From NCBI GenBank assembly GCA_038134285.1, contig JAYPUW010000005.1, positions 1 to 64,000 on the forward strand: a DNA stretch of 64,000 nucleotides, given 5' to 3'. Both the position numbers and the translations under genes were made by a program. The DNA comes from UBA3478 sp038134285. GTDB taxonomy: Bacteria > Bacteroidota > Bacteroidia > Flavobacteriales > Flavobacteriaceae. Positions 17,320-26,394 of the stretch are shown here, in pieces. The notes beneath the pieces are model-generated. The model saw nothing but the letters and a program-made list of their open reading frames with translations, had not been told where the DNA came from and made no database searches. Each line of letters starts with the position of its first letter. Positions within the stretch are counted from its first letter, which is position 1.

Positions 17320-17673
17320 ATGGCAATCGTTATCACTGATGAGTGTATTAACTGTGGGGCATGCGAACCAGAGTGTCCAAATACGGCTATTTACGAGGGT
17401 GCAGATTCTTGGAGATATAGTGATGGCACTAGTCTGAAAGGTTCTGTTGATTTGCTTTCGGGCCAAACTATTGATGCAGACGCTGTGAATCAAGCCTTGA
17501 ACGATGAATTGTATTATATCGTTCCAGATAAGTGCACAGAATGTATGGGGTTTTATGAAGAGCCTCAATGTGCAGCCGTATGTCCGGTTGACTGTTGTGT
17601 ACCAGACCCGAACCATGTAGAAACTGAGACCCAACTTTTGGGTAAGCAACAGTTGATGCATTCTAACTCCTAA
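17320..17673 (+). CDS. 2[4Fe-4S] ferredoxin
   Basis: 117 residues. Cluster I ligands are in CINCGACEPECP; cluster II ligands are in CTECMGFYEEPQCAAVCPVDC, with the 8-residue-type insertion between the second and third cysteines typical of the Alvin/FdxN-like ferredoxins. About 60 residues separate the two halves, more than in minimal ferredoxins. A low-potential electron carrier; partner not evident. Followed 9 bases later by ychF. Confidence 0.93.
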   Translation: MAIVITDECINCGACEPECPNTAIYEGADSWRYSDGTSLKGSVDLLSGQTIDADAVNQALNDELYYIVPDKCTECMGFYEEPQCAAVCPVDCCVPDPNHVETETQLLGKQQLMHSNS

Positions 17674-17682
17674 TTCTAAAAT

Positions 17683-18777
17683 ATGAAAGCAGGCATTGTT
17701 GGATTGCCCAATGTGGGAAAATCCACTCTATTCAATTGTTTGTCTAACGCAAAGGCACAGAGTGCTAATTTTCCATTTTGCACCATTGAACCTAATATAG
17801 GTGTAGTCAATGTTCCAGATCCGCGATTGAAACAACTAGAAGCCTTAGTTCAACCAGAACGTGTACTTCCGGCAACCGTAGAGATTGTAGATATTGCTGG
17901 GCTTGTGAAAGGTGCGAGTAAAGGAGAGGGGCTGGGAAATCAGTTTTTGGGAAACATACGAGAAACAGATGCTATTCTCCATGTTTTGCGCTGCTTTGAT
18001 AACGACAATATTGTTCACGTCGACGGCTCGGTTGATCCTATTCGCGATAAAGAAACGATCGATCTCGAGCTTCAACTGAAAGACCTTGAAACGGTTGAGA
18101 AACGATTGGATAAAGTGTCACGTGCTGCGAAAACAGGAAATAAAGAAGCTCAGAACGAAAAAAATATACTTGACAAGATTAGAGAGGCGCTACTCCAGGG
18201 AATATCTGTGAGAGCCGTTGAACTTTTAGATGCCGAACGCGAAGAGTTTGTCACTCATCTTCAATTAATTACTGACAAGCCAATGCTTTATGTGTGTAAT
18301 GTTGACGAGTCTTCAGCAAGTGGAACCAATACTCATGTAGAGCGTGTTAAAGAAGCTGTAGCCGCTGAGAATTCCCAAGTACTAGTCTTAGCCGTTGGAT
18401 TAGAAGCCGATATCGCAGAATTAGAAACACATGAAGAGCAGCAACTTTTTCTTGAAGACGTAGGTTTGGATGAACCTGGATCAGCGAAACTTATCCGTAA
18501 AGCGTATGAATTACTAAGACTCGAAACCTATTTTACAGCTGGTAAAAAAGAGGTGAGAGCCTGGACGATACCATCAGGAAGTACTGCGCCAGAGGCAGCT
18601 GGGGTGATACATACTGATTTTGAAAAAGGCTTTATTAGAGCAGAGGTTATCGCTTTTGATGATTTTATTACCTATCAGAGCGAGCAAAAGGTTAAAGAGG
18701 CCGGAAAAATGCGCGTTGAAGGAAAAGAATACGTAGTGAAAGACGGAGATGTGATGCATTTTCGTTTTAATGTGTAA
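17683..18777 (+). CDS. ychF: YchF/Obg-family ATPase
   Basis: 364 residues, the standard length. G1 motif GLPNVGKSTLFN (residues 7-18), DIAGLVKGASKGEGLGNQFL around the switch II region, and a C-terminal TGS domain (about 280-364) with the AGKKEVRAWTIPSG and MHFRFNV blocks. The NKxD motif is NVDE here; YchF proteins typically depart from NKxD and prefer ATP. Ribosome-associated and involved in translation and redox stress in other bacteria. Cytoplasmic. Confidence 0.96.
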   Translation: MKAGIVGLPNVGKSTLFNCLSNAKAQSANFPFCTIEPNIGVVNVPDPRLKQLEALVQPERVLPATVEIVDIAGLVKGASKGEGLGNQFLGNIRETDAILHVLRCFDNDNIVHVDGSVDPIRDKETIDLELQLKDLETVEKRLDKVSRAAKTGNKEAQNEKNILDKIREALLQGISVRAVELLDAEREEFVTHLQLITDKPMLYVCNVDESSASGTNTHVERVKEAVAAENSQVLVLAVGLEADIAELETHEEQQLFLEDVGLDEPGSAKLIRKAYELLRLETYFTAGKKEVRAWTIPSGSTAPEAAGVIHTDFEKGFIRAEVIAFDDFITYQSEQKVKEAGKMRVEGKEYVVKDGDVMHFRFNV

Positions 18778-18876
18778 AACTTACGTTCGTTTTGTTAATT
18801 ACTTTCAGGAAAACCCTTTTAATTCAAGGGCTATGGTCAAGTATATTGCATTCTAGTTTTTTCCCTGACCGTTCAC

Positions 18877-20724
18877 ATGTCTCAAAACACCTATACTGAA
18901 GATAATATTCGTTCGCTAGATTGGCGTGAGCATATTCGCCTGCGTCCAGGTATGTATATAGGTAAGTTGGGTGACGGATCTTCTGCGGACGACGGTATTT
19001 ACATCCTTCTCAAAGAAATCATCGATAATAGTATTGATGAATTCGTAATGGGTGCCGGAAAAACCATCGAAATCACGCTGAACGATAGACAAATGAGTGT
19101 CCGTGACTACGGACGTGGAATTCCCCTAGGAAAGGTAGTTGATGTAGTTTCTAAGATGAATACAGGGGGTAAATACGACACACGAGCCTTCAAGAAATCG
19201 GTGGGACTAAATGGAGTAGGTACCAAAGCGGTGAACGCACTATCAAGCAGTTTTAAAGTTTCTTCTTTTAGAGATGGACAACGCAAGATCGCTTTGTTTG
19301 AACAAGGCGTGTTAGTTGAGGAACATCAAGAAGAAAAACAACAGCGAAGCGGAACTCTTATTGAGTTTATTCCAGACTCGACCATATTTAAAAATTATCG
19401 TTTTAGAGATGAATACGTAGAGCGCATGCTCAAGAATTACGTGTTTCTGAATCCGGGATTAACTATACAATACAACGGTCAAAAATTCTATTCTGAAAAC
19501 GGATTAAAAGACCTCTTAGAAGATCAGAATTCGAGTGATGATTTTTTGTATCCTATAATTCACCTAAAGGGAGATGACATTGAGGTTGCGATTACGCATA
19601 GTAAATCGCAATACAGTGAAGAATACCATTCTTTTGTCAATGGGCAGCACACTACTCAAGGGGGTACACACCAATCTGCTTTTAGAGAGGCCGTAGTAAA
19701 GACCATTCGAGATTTTTACGGAAAGAATTACGACGCCTCTGATATTCGAAAATCTATCATTTCTGCGGTAGCCATAAAGGTAATGGAACCTGTTTTTGAG
19801 AGTCAAACCAAAACAAAGCTGGGGTCTACCGATATGGGCGGCGAGCTTCCAACGGTAAGAACCTATATCAATGATTTTGTAGGGCATCACTTAGACAATT
19901 ACCTCCACAAAAACTCAGAAACGGCAGAGGCCATCCAGCGTAAAATTATTCAAGCGGAGCGTGAACGTAAGGAGTTGTCCGGTATCCGCAAGCTGGCAAA
20001 AGAGCGCGCGAAGAAAGCGAGTTTACACAATAAGAAATTAAGAGATTGCCGAGCTCACCTGACGGACCTTAAAAACGATCGAAGATTAGAAAGCACACTT
20101 TTCATTACCGAGGGTGATTCGGCTTCAGGATCTATTACTAAATCGAGGGATGTGAATACCCAGGCAGTTTTCAGTTTGAGAGGAAAGCCTCTTAATTCTT
20201 TTGGGATGTCTAAAAAGATCGTTTACGAGAATGAAGAGTTTAACTTGCTTCAATCGGCTTTAGATATTGAAGAGTCTATAGAGAATCTTCGATACAATAA
20301 CATTGTAATTGCGACGGATGCCGATGTAGACGGAATGCATATCCGCCTTTTGCTTATCACCTTTTTTCTTCAGTTCTTTCCTGAGCTTATAAAAGAAAAC
20401 CACCTGTATATCTTGCAGACTCCGTTGTTTAGGGTTCGGGACAAAAGGAAGACCTTCTACTGTTATAGCGAGAAAGAACGGAAGGAAGCCCTTCAGGCTC
20501 TGACCGGAAAGCCAGAGATCACTCGATTCAAGGGTTTAGGAGAAATTTCTCCTGATGAATTCAAGCACTTTATAGGAGAAGAAATTCGTCTTGAACCCGT
20601 ATTGCTCGATCGAGCAATGAGTATCGATCAATTGCTAGATTTCTACATGGGAAAGAATACGCCTGAGCGTCAAGAGTTTGTAATTCAGAATCTAAAAGTA
20701 GAAGTCGACGTTGCCAATGAGTGA
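18877..20724 (+). CDS. parE: DNA topoisomerase IV subunit B
   Basis: 615 residues. N-terminal GHKL ATPase with RPGMYIG, EIIDNSIDE and GRGIPLGK; the transducer domain follows; then the Toprim part with ITEGDSASG and DADVDGMHIR (metal-binding EGD and DxD). The protein is near the length of ParE rather than of larger GyrB versions, and is directly followed by parC with an 8-base overlap, which decides topoisomerase IV over gyrase. It decatenates daughter chromosomes. I see no strong promoter in the 99-base gap upstream. Confidence 0.93.
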   Translation: MSQNTYTEDNIRSLDWREHIRLRPGMYIGKLGDGSSADDGIYILLKEIIDNSIDEFVMGAGKTIEITLNDRQMSVRDYGRGIPLGKVVDVVSKMNTGGKYDTRAFKKSVGLNGVGTKAVNALSSSFKVSSFRDGQRKIALFEQGVLVEEHQEEKQQRSGTLIEFIPDSTIFKNYRFRDEYVERMLKNYVFLNPGLTIQYNGQKFYSENGLKDLLEDQNSSDDFLYPIIHLKGDDIEVAITHSKSQYSEEYHSFVNGQHTTQGGTHQSAFREAVVKTIRDFYGKNYDASDIRKSIISAVAIKVMEPVFESQTKTKLGSTDMGGELPTVRTYINDFVGHHLDNYLHKNSETAEAIQRKIIQAERERKELSGIRKLAKERAKKASLHNKKLRDCRAHLTDLKNDRRLESTLFITEGDSASGSITKSRDVNTQAVFSLRGKPLNSFGMSKKIVYENEEFNLLQSALDIEESIENLRYNNIVIATDADVDGMHIRLLLITFFLQFFPELIKENHLYILQTPLFRVRDKRKTFYCYSEKERKEALQALTGKPEITRFKGLGEISPDEFKHFIGEEIRLEPVLLDRAMSIDQLLDFYMGKNTPERQEFVIQNLKVEVDVANE

Positions 20725-23305
20725 TGAATCACTACATAATGCTGAAGAAGCTCAAGAATTGAATTATGAGCGCATGATCACTGTAACCGGTATGTATAAA
20801 GACTGGTTCTTAGATTATGCTTCTTACGTAATTCTTGAACGCGCCGTGCCGGCAATTGAAGACGGATTCAAGCCGGTTCAAAGGCGTATCATGCATGCGT
20901 TGAAAGAGCTCGATGATGGGCGATATAACAAAGTTGCGAACGTAGTAGGCCATACGATGCAATACCATCCGCACGGAGACGCAAGTATTTCAGATGCTAT
21001 GGTTCAAATGGGTCAAAAAGACCTGTTGATCGACACCCAAGGAAACTGGGGAAATATTCTCACTGGAGATAGTGCAGCAGCATCTCGTTATATAGAAGCA
21101 CGTCTTTCTAAATTTGCCTTGGAGGTTGTGTATAGTCCTAAGGTCACCGAGTGGCAGATGTCTTACGACGGTAGAAAAAAGGAACCCGTTAATTTACCCG
21201 TTAAGTTCCCGATGTTACTCGCTCAAGGTGCAGAAGGAATTGCGGTGGGTTTGTCGACAAAAATTTTACCCCATAACTTCAATGAACTTATTGAGGCTAG
21301 TGTCGCCTATTTGAATAACCGGTCGTTTACCTTGGTGCCAGACTTTCCGACAGGAGGCCTTATAGATATTGAAAATTACAACAATGGTTTAAGGGGAGGA
21401 CGCATAAGGGTACGCGCCAAGATTGATATTCAAGATAAGAACACCTTAGTCGTTCGAGAGATTCCTTTTGGAACCAATACTTCCTCTTTGATTGAATCGA
21501 TTTTAAAAGCGAATGAAAAGGGGAAAATCAAAATCAAAAAGATAGAGGATAATACTGCCGAAAACGTTGAGATTTTAATACACCTTCCATCTGGCATATC
21601 TCCTGACAAGACATTAGACGCCTTATATGCCTTTACCGGTTGCGAGCAATCTATTGCACCCCTAGCCTGTGTAATTGAAGACAATAAACCTGCATTTATA
21701 GATGTAAAAACAATCCTAAAGCGTTCTACAGATAGCACTGTAGAGCTTCTAAAAGCAGAACTCAATATTCAGCTTCAAGAACTTGAGGAGCAGTGGCATT
21801 TTGCTTCGCTTGAACGCATCTTTATAGAAAACAGAATCTATCGCGATATAGAGGAGGAAGAAACATGGGAAGGTGTCTTAGCTGCTATTAGCAAGGGGTT
21901 AGCTCCACATGTGAAAAAACTAAAACGAGCCATCACCGAACAGGATATTGAAAAGTTGACAGAGATTCGTATCAAGAGAATTTCAAAGTTTGATATTGAC
22001 AAAGCAGCTGCTTTTATTGAATCTCTCGAGGGTGAAATCTTAGAGGTGAAGAACCATTTAGACAATATCGTAGACTATGCGATACAGTACTTTAAGGCAT
22101 TAAAGAAAAAATACGGTGAAGGTAGAGAACGAAAATCAGAGATACGAGTTTTCGATTCCATAGAAGCGACCAAAGTAGTCATACGCAACCTTAAGCTCTA
22201 CATGAATCGAGAAGAGGGCTTCATTGGTACTGGATTAAGAAAAGACGAGTACGTAACAGAGTGTAGTGACATCGATGATGTGATTGTATTTTTGCAAAAT
22301 GGTACTATGATGGTAACAAAGGTCGATGCCAAGGTTTTTGTAGGAAAGGACATCCTCTACGCTGGGGTTTTCAAAAAGAATGATCAGCGGATGGTGTTCA
22401 ACATGATCTACAAGCTTCCAAAAGGGGGGGTATCTTATATTAAGCGCTTCAATGTCACTTCAATCACAAGAGACAAATCCTATAGCCTTGTTAATGATGT
22501 AGAAGGGGCTTCAGTACTCTATTTTTCAGCAAACTCGAATGGAGAGGCAGAGGTTGTGACCGTATTGTTAAGACAAACAGGAAATGTTAAGAAACTAAAA
22601 TGGGATATAGATTTTTCAGATATTCTGATAAAGGGCAGAGCCTCAAAGGGAAATATTGTCTCTAAGTATCCCGTTAAGAGAGTAGAATTTAAGTCTTCAG
22701 GAAAAAGTACGCTTAAGCCAAGATCAATTTGGTTTGATGATGTCACCTTGAGACTGAATATAGACAAGCGCGGGCGTTATCTAGGTGATTTCACTTCAAA
22801 TGATTTGTTGCTCATTGCTACAGACGATGGAATGGTTAAAACGGTTATTCCCGACCTCAGTCTTCACATTGCAGAAAATACGGTGCTAATTGAAAAGTGG
22901 GTTCCTCAGAAACCCCTTTCGGTAATCCACTTTGATCCTGAACGTGATCGATACTACATTAAGCGTTTTTTAATAGAGCAAGAGGAGAAAGAAGAGTCTG
23001 TGCTCACAGACACTAAGGGAGCCACTTTAATGGCGATACTTTCAGACTATCGCCCTTCAATAAAGGTAGAGTTTGCAAAACCAAGGGGTAAAGATGAACT
23101 CACTCCATTAGAAGTAGATGTAGCCGATTTCATTGCTGTAAAGGGTATAAAGGCGATTGGCAATCAGCTAACCGTTCATAAGATTAAGCAAATCATTGTT
23201 AACGAGCCATTACCCTATGAAGAAGAGGTTCAAGAAACTAATGATGAAACCACTTCGGAAGATGATTCTGAAGAGACCGAAAGCGGTGATCTTCGATTAT
23301 TTTAA
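20717..23305 (+). CDS. parC: DNA topoisomerase IV subunit A
   Basis: 862 residues from the ATG at 20717, which overlaps the parE stop; a TTG two codons earlier is less likely. FKPVQRRIMHAL, QYHPHGDASISDAM and the catalytic tyrosine in AASRYIEARLS lie in the N-terminal breakage-reunion domain. A long coiled-coil region is followed by a C-terminal DNA-wrapping domain whose repeats are weakly gyrase-box-like, and an acidic tail (EEEVQETNDETTSEDDSEE). Forms the heterotetramer with ParE. Confidence 0.93.
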   Translation: MSDESLHNAEEAQELNYERMITVTGMYKDWFLDYASYVILERAVPAIEDGFKPVQRRIMHALKELDDGRYNKVANVVGHTMQYHPHGDASISDAMVQMGQKDLLIDTQGNWGNILTGDSAAASRYIEARLSKFALEVVYSPKVTEWQMSYDGRKKEPVNLPVKFPMLLAQGAEGIAVGLSTKILPHNFNELIEASVAYLNNRSFTLVPDFPTGGLIDIENYNNGLRGGRIRVRAKIDIQDKNTLVVREIPFGTNTSSLIESILKANEKGKIKIKKIEDNTAENVEILIHLPSGISPDKTLDALYAFTGCEQSIAPLACVIEDNKPAFIDVKTILKRSTDSTVELLKAELNIQLQELEEQWHFASLERIFIENRIYRDIEEEETWEGVLAAISKGLAPHVKKLKRAITEQDIEKLTEIRIKRISKFDIDKAAAFIESLEGEILEVKNHLDNIVDYAIQYFKALKKKYGEGRERKSEIRVFDSIEATKVVIRNLKLYMNREEGFIGTGLRKDEYVTECSDIDDVIVFLQNGTMMVTKVDAKVFVGKDILYAGVFKKNDQRMVFNMIYKLPKGGVSYIKRFNVTSITRDKSYSLVNDVEGASVLYFSANSNGEAEVVTVLLRQTGNVKKLKWDIDFSDILIKGRASKGNIVSKYPVKRVEFKSSGKSTLKPRSIWFDDVTLRLNIDKRGRYLGDFTSNDLLLIATDDGMVKTVIPDLSLHIAENTVLIEKWVPQKPLSVIHFDPERDRYYIKRFLIEQEEKEESVLTDTKGATLMAILSDYRPSIKVEFAKPRGKDELTPLEVDVADFIAVKGIKAIGNQLTVHKIKQIIVNEPLPYEEEVQETNDETTSEDDSEETESGDLRLF

Positions 23306-23686
23306 CGCTCGAGCATAGCCTTTGAGTCGTTTGGCGTCTTTAAGAACGCCGTATTCAAATGAATATCCTCCTTTATCAGTGCTTATAATCTTGATGTGAA
23401 TAGCTTGTTGTTCACTAATCGATTTTGGGTTTTGATTACGAAGAACAAATTCGCAATCATTAATCCACTTCACATTTGAGGTATCGGATTTACCTTGATA
23501 AAAATCTATTTCGTAATCATCAAAGCGCTCAAAAGTACTTCTTAGTGTATCTTCTTCAACCACTGAGATAAACTCAAATGAACCTGTCTTATAGGCTGCA
23601 CAGTTTCTTTCGGGTAAAGAATAACAACCTGTGAGCGTCAGTATTAATGTTGCGAATACTATTTTTGTAGCTTTTAATCGTTTCAT
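23297..23686 (-). CDS. Small lipoprotein of unknown function
   Basis: 129 residues starting at the ATG at 23686, chosen because it gives a classical lipoprotein signal: KATK, hydrophobic core FATLILTL, then lipobox LTGC with lipidated Cys about residue 20. The open frame continues 26 codons upstream, but without a sensible signal. The mature part has no recognised domain. The 3' end overlaps that of parC by 9 bases. Predicted to sit in the periplasm or outer membrane. Confidence 0.7.
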   Translation of the reverse strand: MKRLKATKIVFATLILTLTGCYSLPERNCAAYKTGSFEFISVVEEDTLRSTFERFDDYEIDFYQGKSDTSNVKWINDCEFVLRNQNPKSISEQQAIHIKIISTDKGGYSFEYGVLKDAKRLKGYARALK

Positions 23687-23719
23687 AAAACAAAGATACA
23701 TTCCTAAAACCGTATAGAG

Positions 23720-24706
23720 TTGACCAAAGCGTTTTCTGTCTTTCCGTATCGTTACCTGCCTCAAGATTTGCTTATGAAAGCTCTTGATAATGAGATTGAA
23801 TGCATTTCAATTGGCCAATCTGTAGAAGGACGATCCATATACTGTTTGCGTCTTGGAACAGGATCTAAAAAGATTCTTGGTTGGTCTCAGATGCATGGAA
23901 ATGAATCCACTACAACAAGAGGGTTGTTTGATTTTATCGAACGAATTAAAGGTAATCATCAGCTATTGAGTCAATGCAACCTTGCCTTTATACTGCAATT
24001 GAATCCGGATGGAGCCTTTCGATATACCCGAGAAAACGCGAATGGAGTAGATCTTAACCGCGATGCCCTCGATGTTTCTCAGCCTGAAACGAAGGCATTT
24101 ATGGAATTTTTTGAGGATTATGCACCTGACCTCTGCCTCAATCTCCATGATCAAAGCACCCTATTCACGATTGGAACAACTAAAAAAGAAGCGGCACTTT
24201 CATTTTTAGCACCTTCGGCGGATATAGGAAAAACATGGACAAAAGCACGTTTAGAGGCTGTTCGCGTTATCAGTCACGTTTACCTAAAGTTCAATCACTC
24301 GGTCAAATCTCGAATTGGGAGGTTTGACGACAGTTTCAACGTCCAATGTTTTGGGGATTATCTCACTCAAAAAGGAGTGCCCACTATTTTACTAGAGGCC
24401 GGTCAATGGGGAAGTGACTACGATCGTGTGATTACCCGTCGATTAGTCTACGAGACCTTGCATCACATAGTGGAAGGATTTTGTACATCACCATTAGAAA
24501 CAGATGCTCTCGAAACCTATTTGAGTATACCAGAAAACACGCAATTCGGATACGATTTAGGGTGTTTCGACAGGCTTAAACAGCAATGGTTTGGGATGCG
24601 ATTCTCAGAAAGTTTACAAAAAGAGAGGGTTGTATTTGTAGAAGAGAAGTTTGAAAAACTAGATCCAACGGCAAATGATTTCTTCTATTTTCGGGGATTA
24701 AAATAA
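23720..24706 (+). CDS. M14-family metallocarboxypeptidase, cytoplasmic paralogue
   Basis: 328 residues from a TTG at 23720; the first ATG (23774) would remove the conserved YRYLP segment, so the TTG is preferred. Zinc ligands: H and E in QMHGNEST and H in LHDQS; substrate residues in NGVDLNRDA; catalytic glutamate in LLEAGQWG. No signal peptide, unlike its paralogue at 50764-52158, with which it shares WSQMHGNES, LNPDGA and DLNRDA. Likely cleaves C-terminal residues or muropeptide-type amides; substrate unknown. Confidence 0.85.
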   Translation: MTKAFSVFPYRYLPQDLLMKALDNEIECISIGQSVEGRSIYCLRLGTGSKKILGWSQMHGNESTTTRGLFDFIERIKGNHQLLSQCNLAFILQLNPDGAFRYTRENANGVDLNRDALDVSQPETKAFMEFFEDYAPDLCLNLHDQSTLFTIGTTKKEAALSFLAPSADIGKTWTKARLEAVRVISHVYLKFNHSVKSRIGRFDDSFNVQCFGDYLTQKGVPTILLEAGQWGSDYDRVITRRLVYETLHHIVEGFCTSPLETDALETYLSIPENTQFGYDLGCFDRLKQQWFGMRFSESLQKERVVFVEEKFEKLDPTANDFFYFRGLK

Positions 24707-24743
24707 AGTTGACAACAGTTTCGATTTTCGGAAAATTCTTAAT

Positions 24744-24751
24744 TATTTTTG
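24744..24751 (+). promoter_or_regulatory. -7 element before the Lrp-type regulator
   Basis: TATTTTTG matches TAnnTTTG and lies 56 bases before the start at 24808. No good -33 box is present at normal spacing. The A/T-rich 5' region between it and the start could hold an autoregulatory site, but no clear palindrome was found. Confidence 0.4.
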
Positions 24752-24807
24752 CTTTTCATCGAAAATATCTCTAAAAATCATAACAGTTCGTAATAAAAAT
24801 GCATTTT

Positions 24808-25287
24808 ATGGCAAAAATTAAACTTGACGAAATAGACCATCAAATTCTTGACATGCTCATTGAAAATACACGTGTACCCTACACGGATATTGCCAAAAAG
24901 TTGCTCATATCTGCTGGAACAGTTCATGTTCGTGTTAAAAAAATGGAGGATGCTGAACTCATTCAAGGTTCTTCACTAACACTGGACTATGTTAAATTAG
25001 GATACTCCTTTATCGCCTACATCGGGATATACCTAGAAAAGACACACCAAACGAAATTTGTTTTAGGGCGCCTTGAAGAAATACCCTTCGTAACTGTAGC
25101 GCACATTACAACTGGCAAGTTTAATATCTTTTGTAAGATTAGGGCTCGAGATACAACTCATGCGAAGAATATCATCTTTAAGATTGACGATATTGATGGT
25201 GTTAGTCGCACTGAGACCATGATTTCTATGGAAGAGTCGATTAATGATAAGAAGAGACTGATGCACAGAATCTTCAACGACATGTAA
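24808..25287 (+). CDS. Lrp/AsnC-family transcription regulator
   Basis: 159 residues from the ATG at 24808 (MAKIKLDEIDHQIL); a second ATG three codons earlier is possible. N-terminal winged helix-turn-helix (DIAKKLLISAGTVHVRVKKME, split here as residues 27-47) and a C-terminal ligand-binding RAM/AsnC domain from about residue 65. It carries the very regular sequence of the Flavobacteriia Lrp family. Likely a feast/famine regulator of amino-acid metabolism; the target genes are not known, although proline and alanine dehydrogenase genes lie within 4 kb. The 3' end overlaps aroB by 14 bases. Confidence 0.9.
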   Translation: MAKIKLDEIDHQILDMLIENTRVPYTDIAKKLLISAGTVHVRVKKMEDAELIQGSSLTLDYVKLGYSFIAYIGIYLEKTHQTKFVLGRLEEIPFVTVAHITTGKFNIFCKIRARDTTHAKNIIFKIDDIDGVSRTETMISMEESINDKKRLMHRIFNDM

Positions 25288-26320
25288 TTCCATCATAATA
25301 CTCAAAGCAGTCATCTATGGCCTCTGCACTGTACTGAACATCATAAAGTGCTTCTCCTATCTTTTTTAAGCCGACAAATTGAACAGTGTTTGCCGCGTTT
25401 TTTTTGTCGTGTTGAAGGAGTGGGACGATCGCTTTGCGATCAGCTTCTGTCAGAGAGGGTAATTCATAGTAAGAGCATAAGGTTGTTGTGATTTCATCTA
25501 GCTCTTCTTGAGTTAACGAACCGCTGGCATGTGATAAATAAGCTTCGAGTATCATTCCGAGTGCAATAGCCTCACCATGAAGGAGCTGCTGTGATGATTC
25601 TAGAAAATGCGTCTCTATCGCATGACCTAATGTGTGTCCAAAATTTAGAATTTTACGTAATCCTTTTTCAGTTGGATCTTGATTGACTATATCTATTTTA
25701 ATGGCCACTGAATCCGCGATTAGATTTTCAGGTTTTAAGTGGTACTCTTTAAGGGCTTTCCAATGCTCTCGATTGTAGATTAATCCGTGTTTAAACATTT
25801 CAGCTACACCACTCTTCAGATTGCGCTGGTCTAATGTTTTTAGATACTGCTGATCTACTAGAGTGGCTATAGGTGAAGAGAATAAGCCGATATGATTTTT
25901 AAGCCCTTCAAAATCAATTCCTGTTTTTGACCCGGTAGATGCATCTACCATAGCAAGTAAAGTGGTAGGAATATTTAAGAAGCGTACTCCTCTTTTATAA
26001 CAGCTTGCTGCAAATGCCCCCATATCAGTGAGGACACCACCTCCAAGTAAAACCAACAAGGCATTTCGATCTGCCTTATGCTCCGTAAGGGCGCTCCAAA
26101 TCGCAGAACAAGTTTGAATGTTTTTATGCAATTCACCTGCTTCACAAGTGATTTCAATGAAATCTGAATGTCCGAGTTGTTCTTTAAACGCAGGCAAACA
26201 TTTGGTGGAAGTATTTGTATCTGTTAAGACAAACAGCTTTGAAAAACTTAACTGCTCATCTAAATTGTTTAGATACGACTGTGCCGTTGCGTTAAAATAA
26301 AGTTCTGGTGGTTGAATCAT
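25274..26320 (-). CDS. aroB: 3-dehydroquinate synthase
   Basis: 348 residues. GGGVLTDMGAFAASCYKRGV and FLNIPTTLLAMVDASTGSKTGIDF carry the NAD-binding and substrate-binding residues; LNFGHTLGHAIE holds the zinc-binding histidines. Second step of the shikimate pathway, converting DAHP to 3-dehydroquinate. Cytoplasmic. Divergent from proline dehydrogenase. aroC, the last shikimate-pathway gene, is 33 kb away. Confidence 0.96.
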   Translation of the reverse strand: MIQPPELYFNATAQSYLNNLDEQLSFSKLFVLTDTNTSTKCLPAFKEQLGHSDFIEITCEAGELHKNIQTCSAIWSALTEHKADRNALLVLLGGGVLTDMGAFAASCYKRGVRFLNIPTTLLAMVDASTGSKTGIDFEGLKNHIGLFSSPIATLVDQQYLKTLDQRNLKSGVAEMFKHGLIYNREHWKALKEYHLKPENLIADSVAIKIDIVNQDPTEKGLRKILNFGHTLGHAIETHFLESSQQLLHGEAIALGMILEAYLSHASGSLTQEELDEITTTLCSYYELPSLTEADRKAIVPLLQHDKKNAANTVQFVGLKKIGEALYDVQYSAEAIDDCFEYYDGITCR

Positions 26321-26365
26321 GATTTAAAGATACATTCTCTGCATTATTCCAAGGCCCAATTAGGG

Positions 26366-26373
26366 TATATTTG
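26366..26373 (+). promoter_or_regulatory. -7 element of the proline dehydrogenase promoter
   Basis: TATATTTG, a perfect TAnnTTTG, ends 21 bases before the ATG at 26395. A -33 box could not be fixed. Confidence 0.45.
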
Positions 26374-26394
26374 CCCAAAATTTGCACATTGAGA

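Noticed and set aside
17311..17661. Open frame of 116 codons on the minus strand over the ferredoxin gene
   Set aside because: It mirrors the ferredoxin frame, has no family resemblance, and the ferredoxin has clear cluster motifs and a promoter.
18814..18830. Hairpin CCCTT/AAGGG between ychF and parE
   Set aside because: Five-base stem with no T-tract; too weak to call a terminator.
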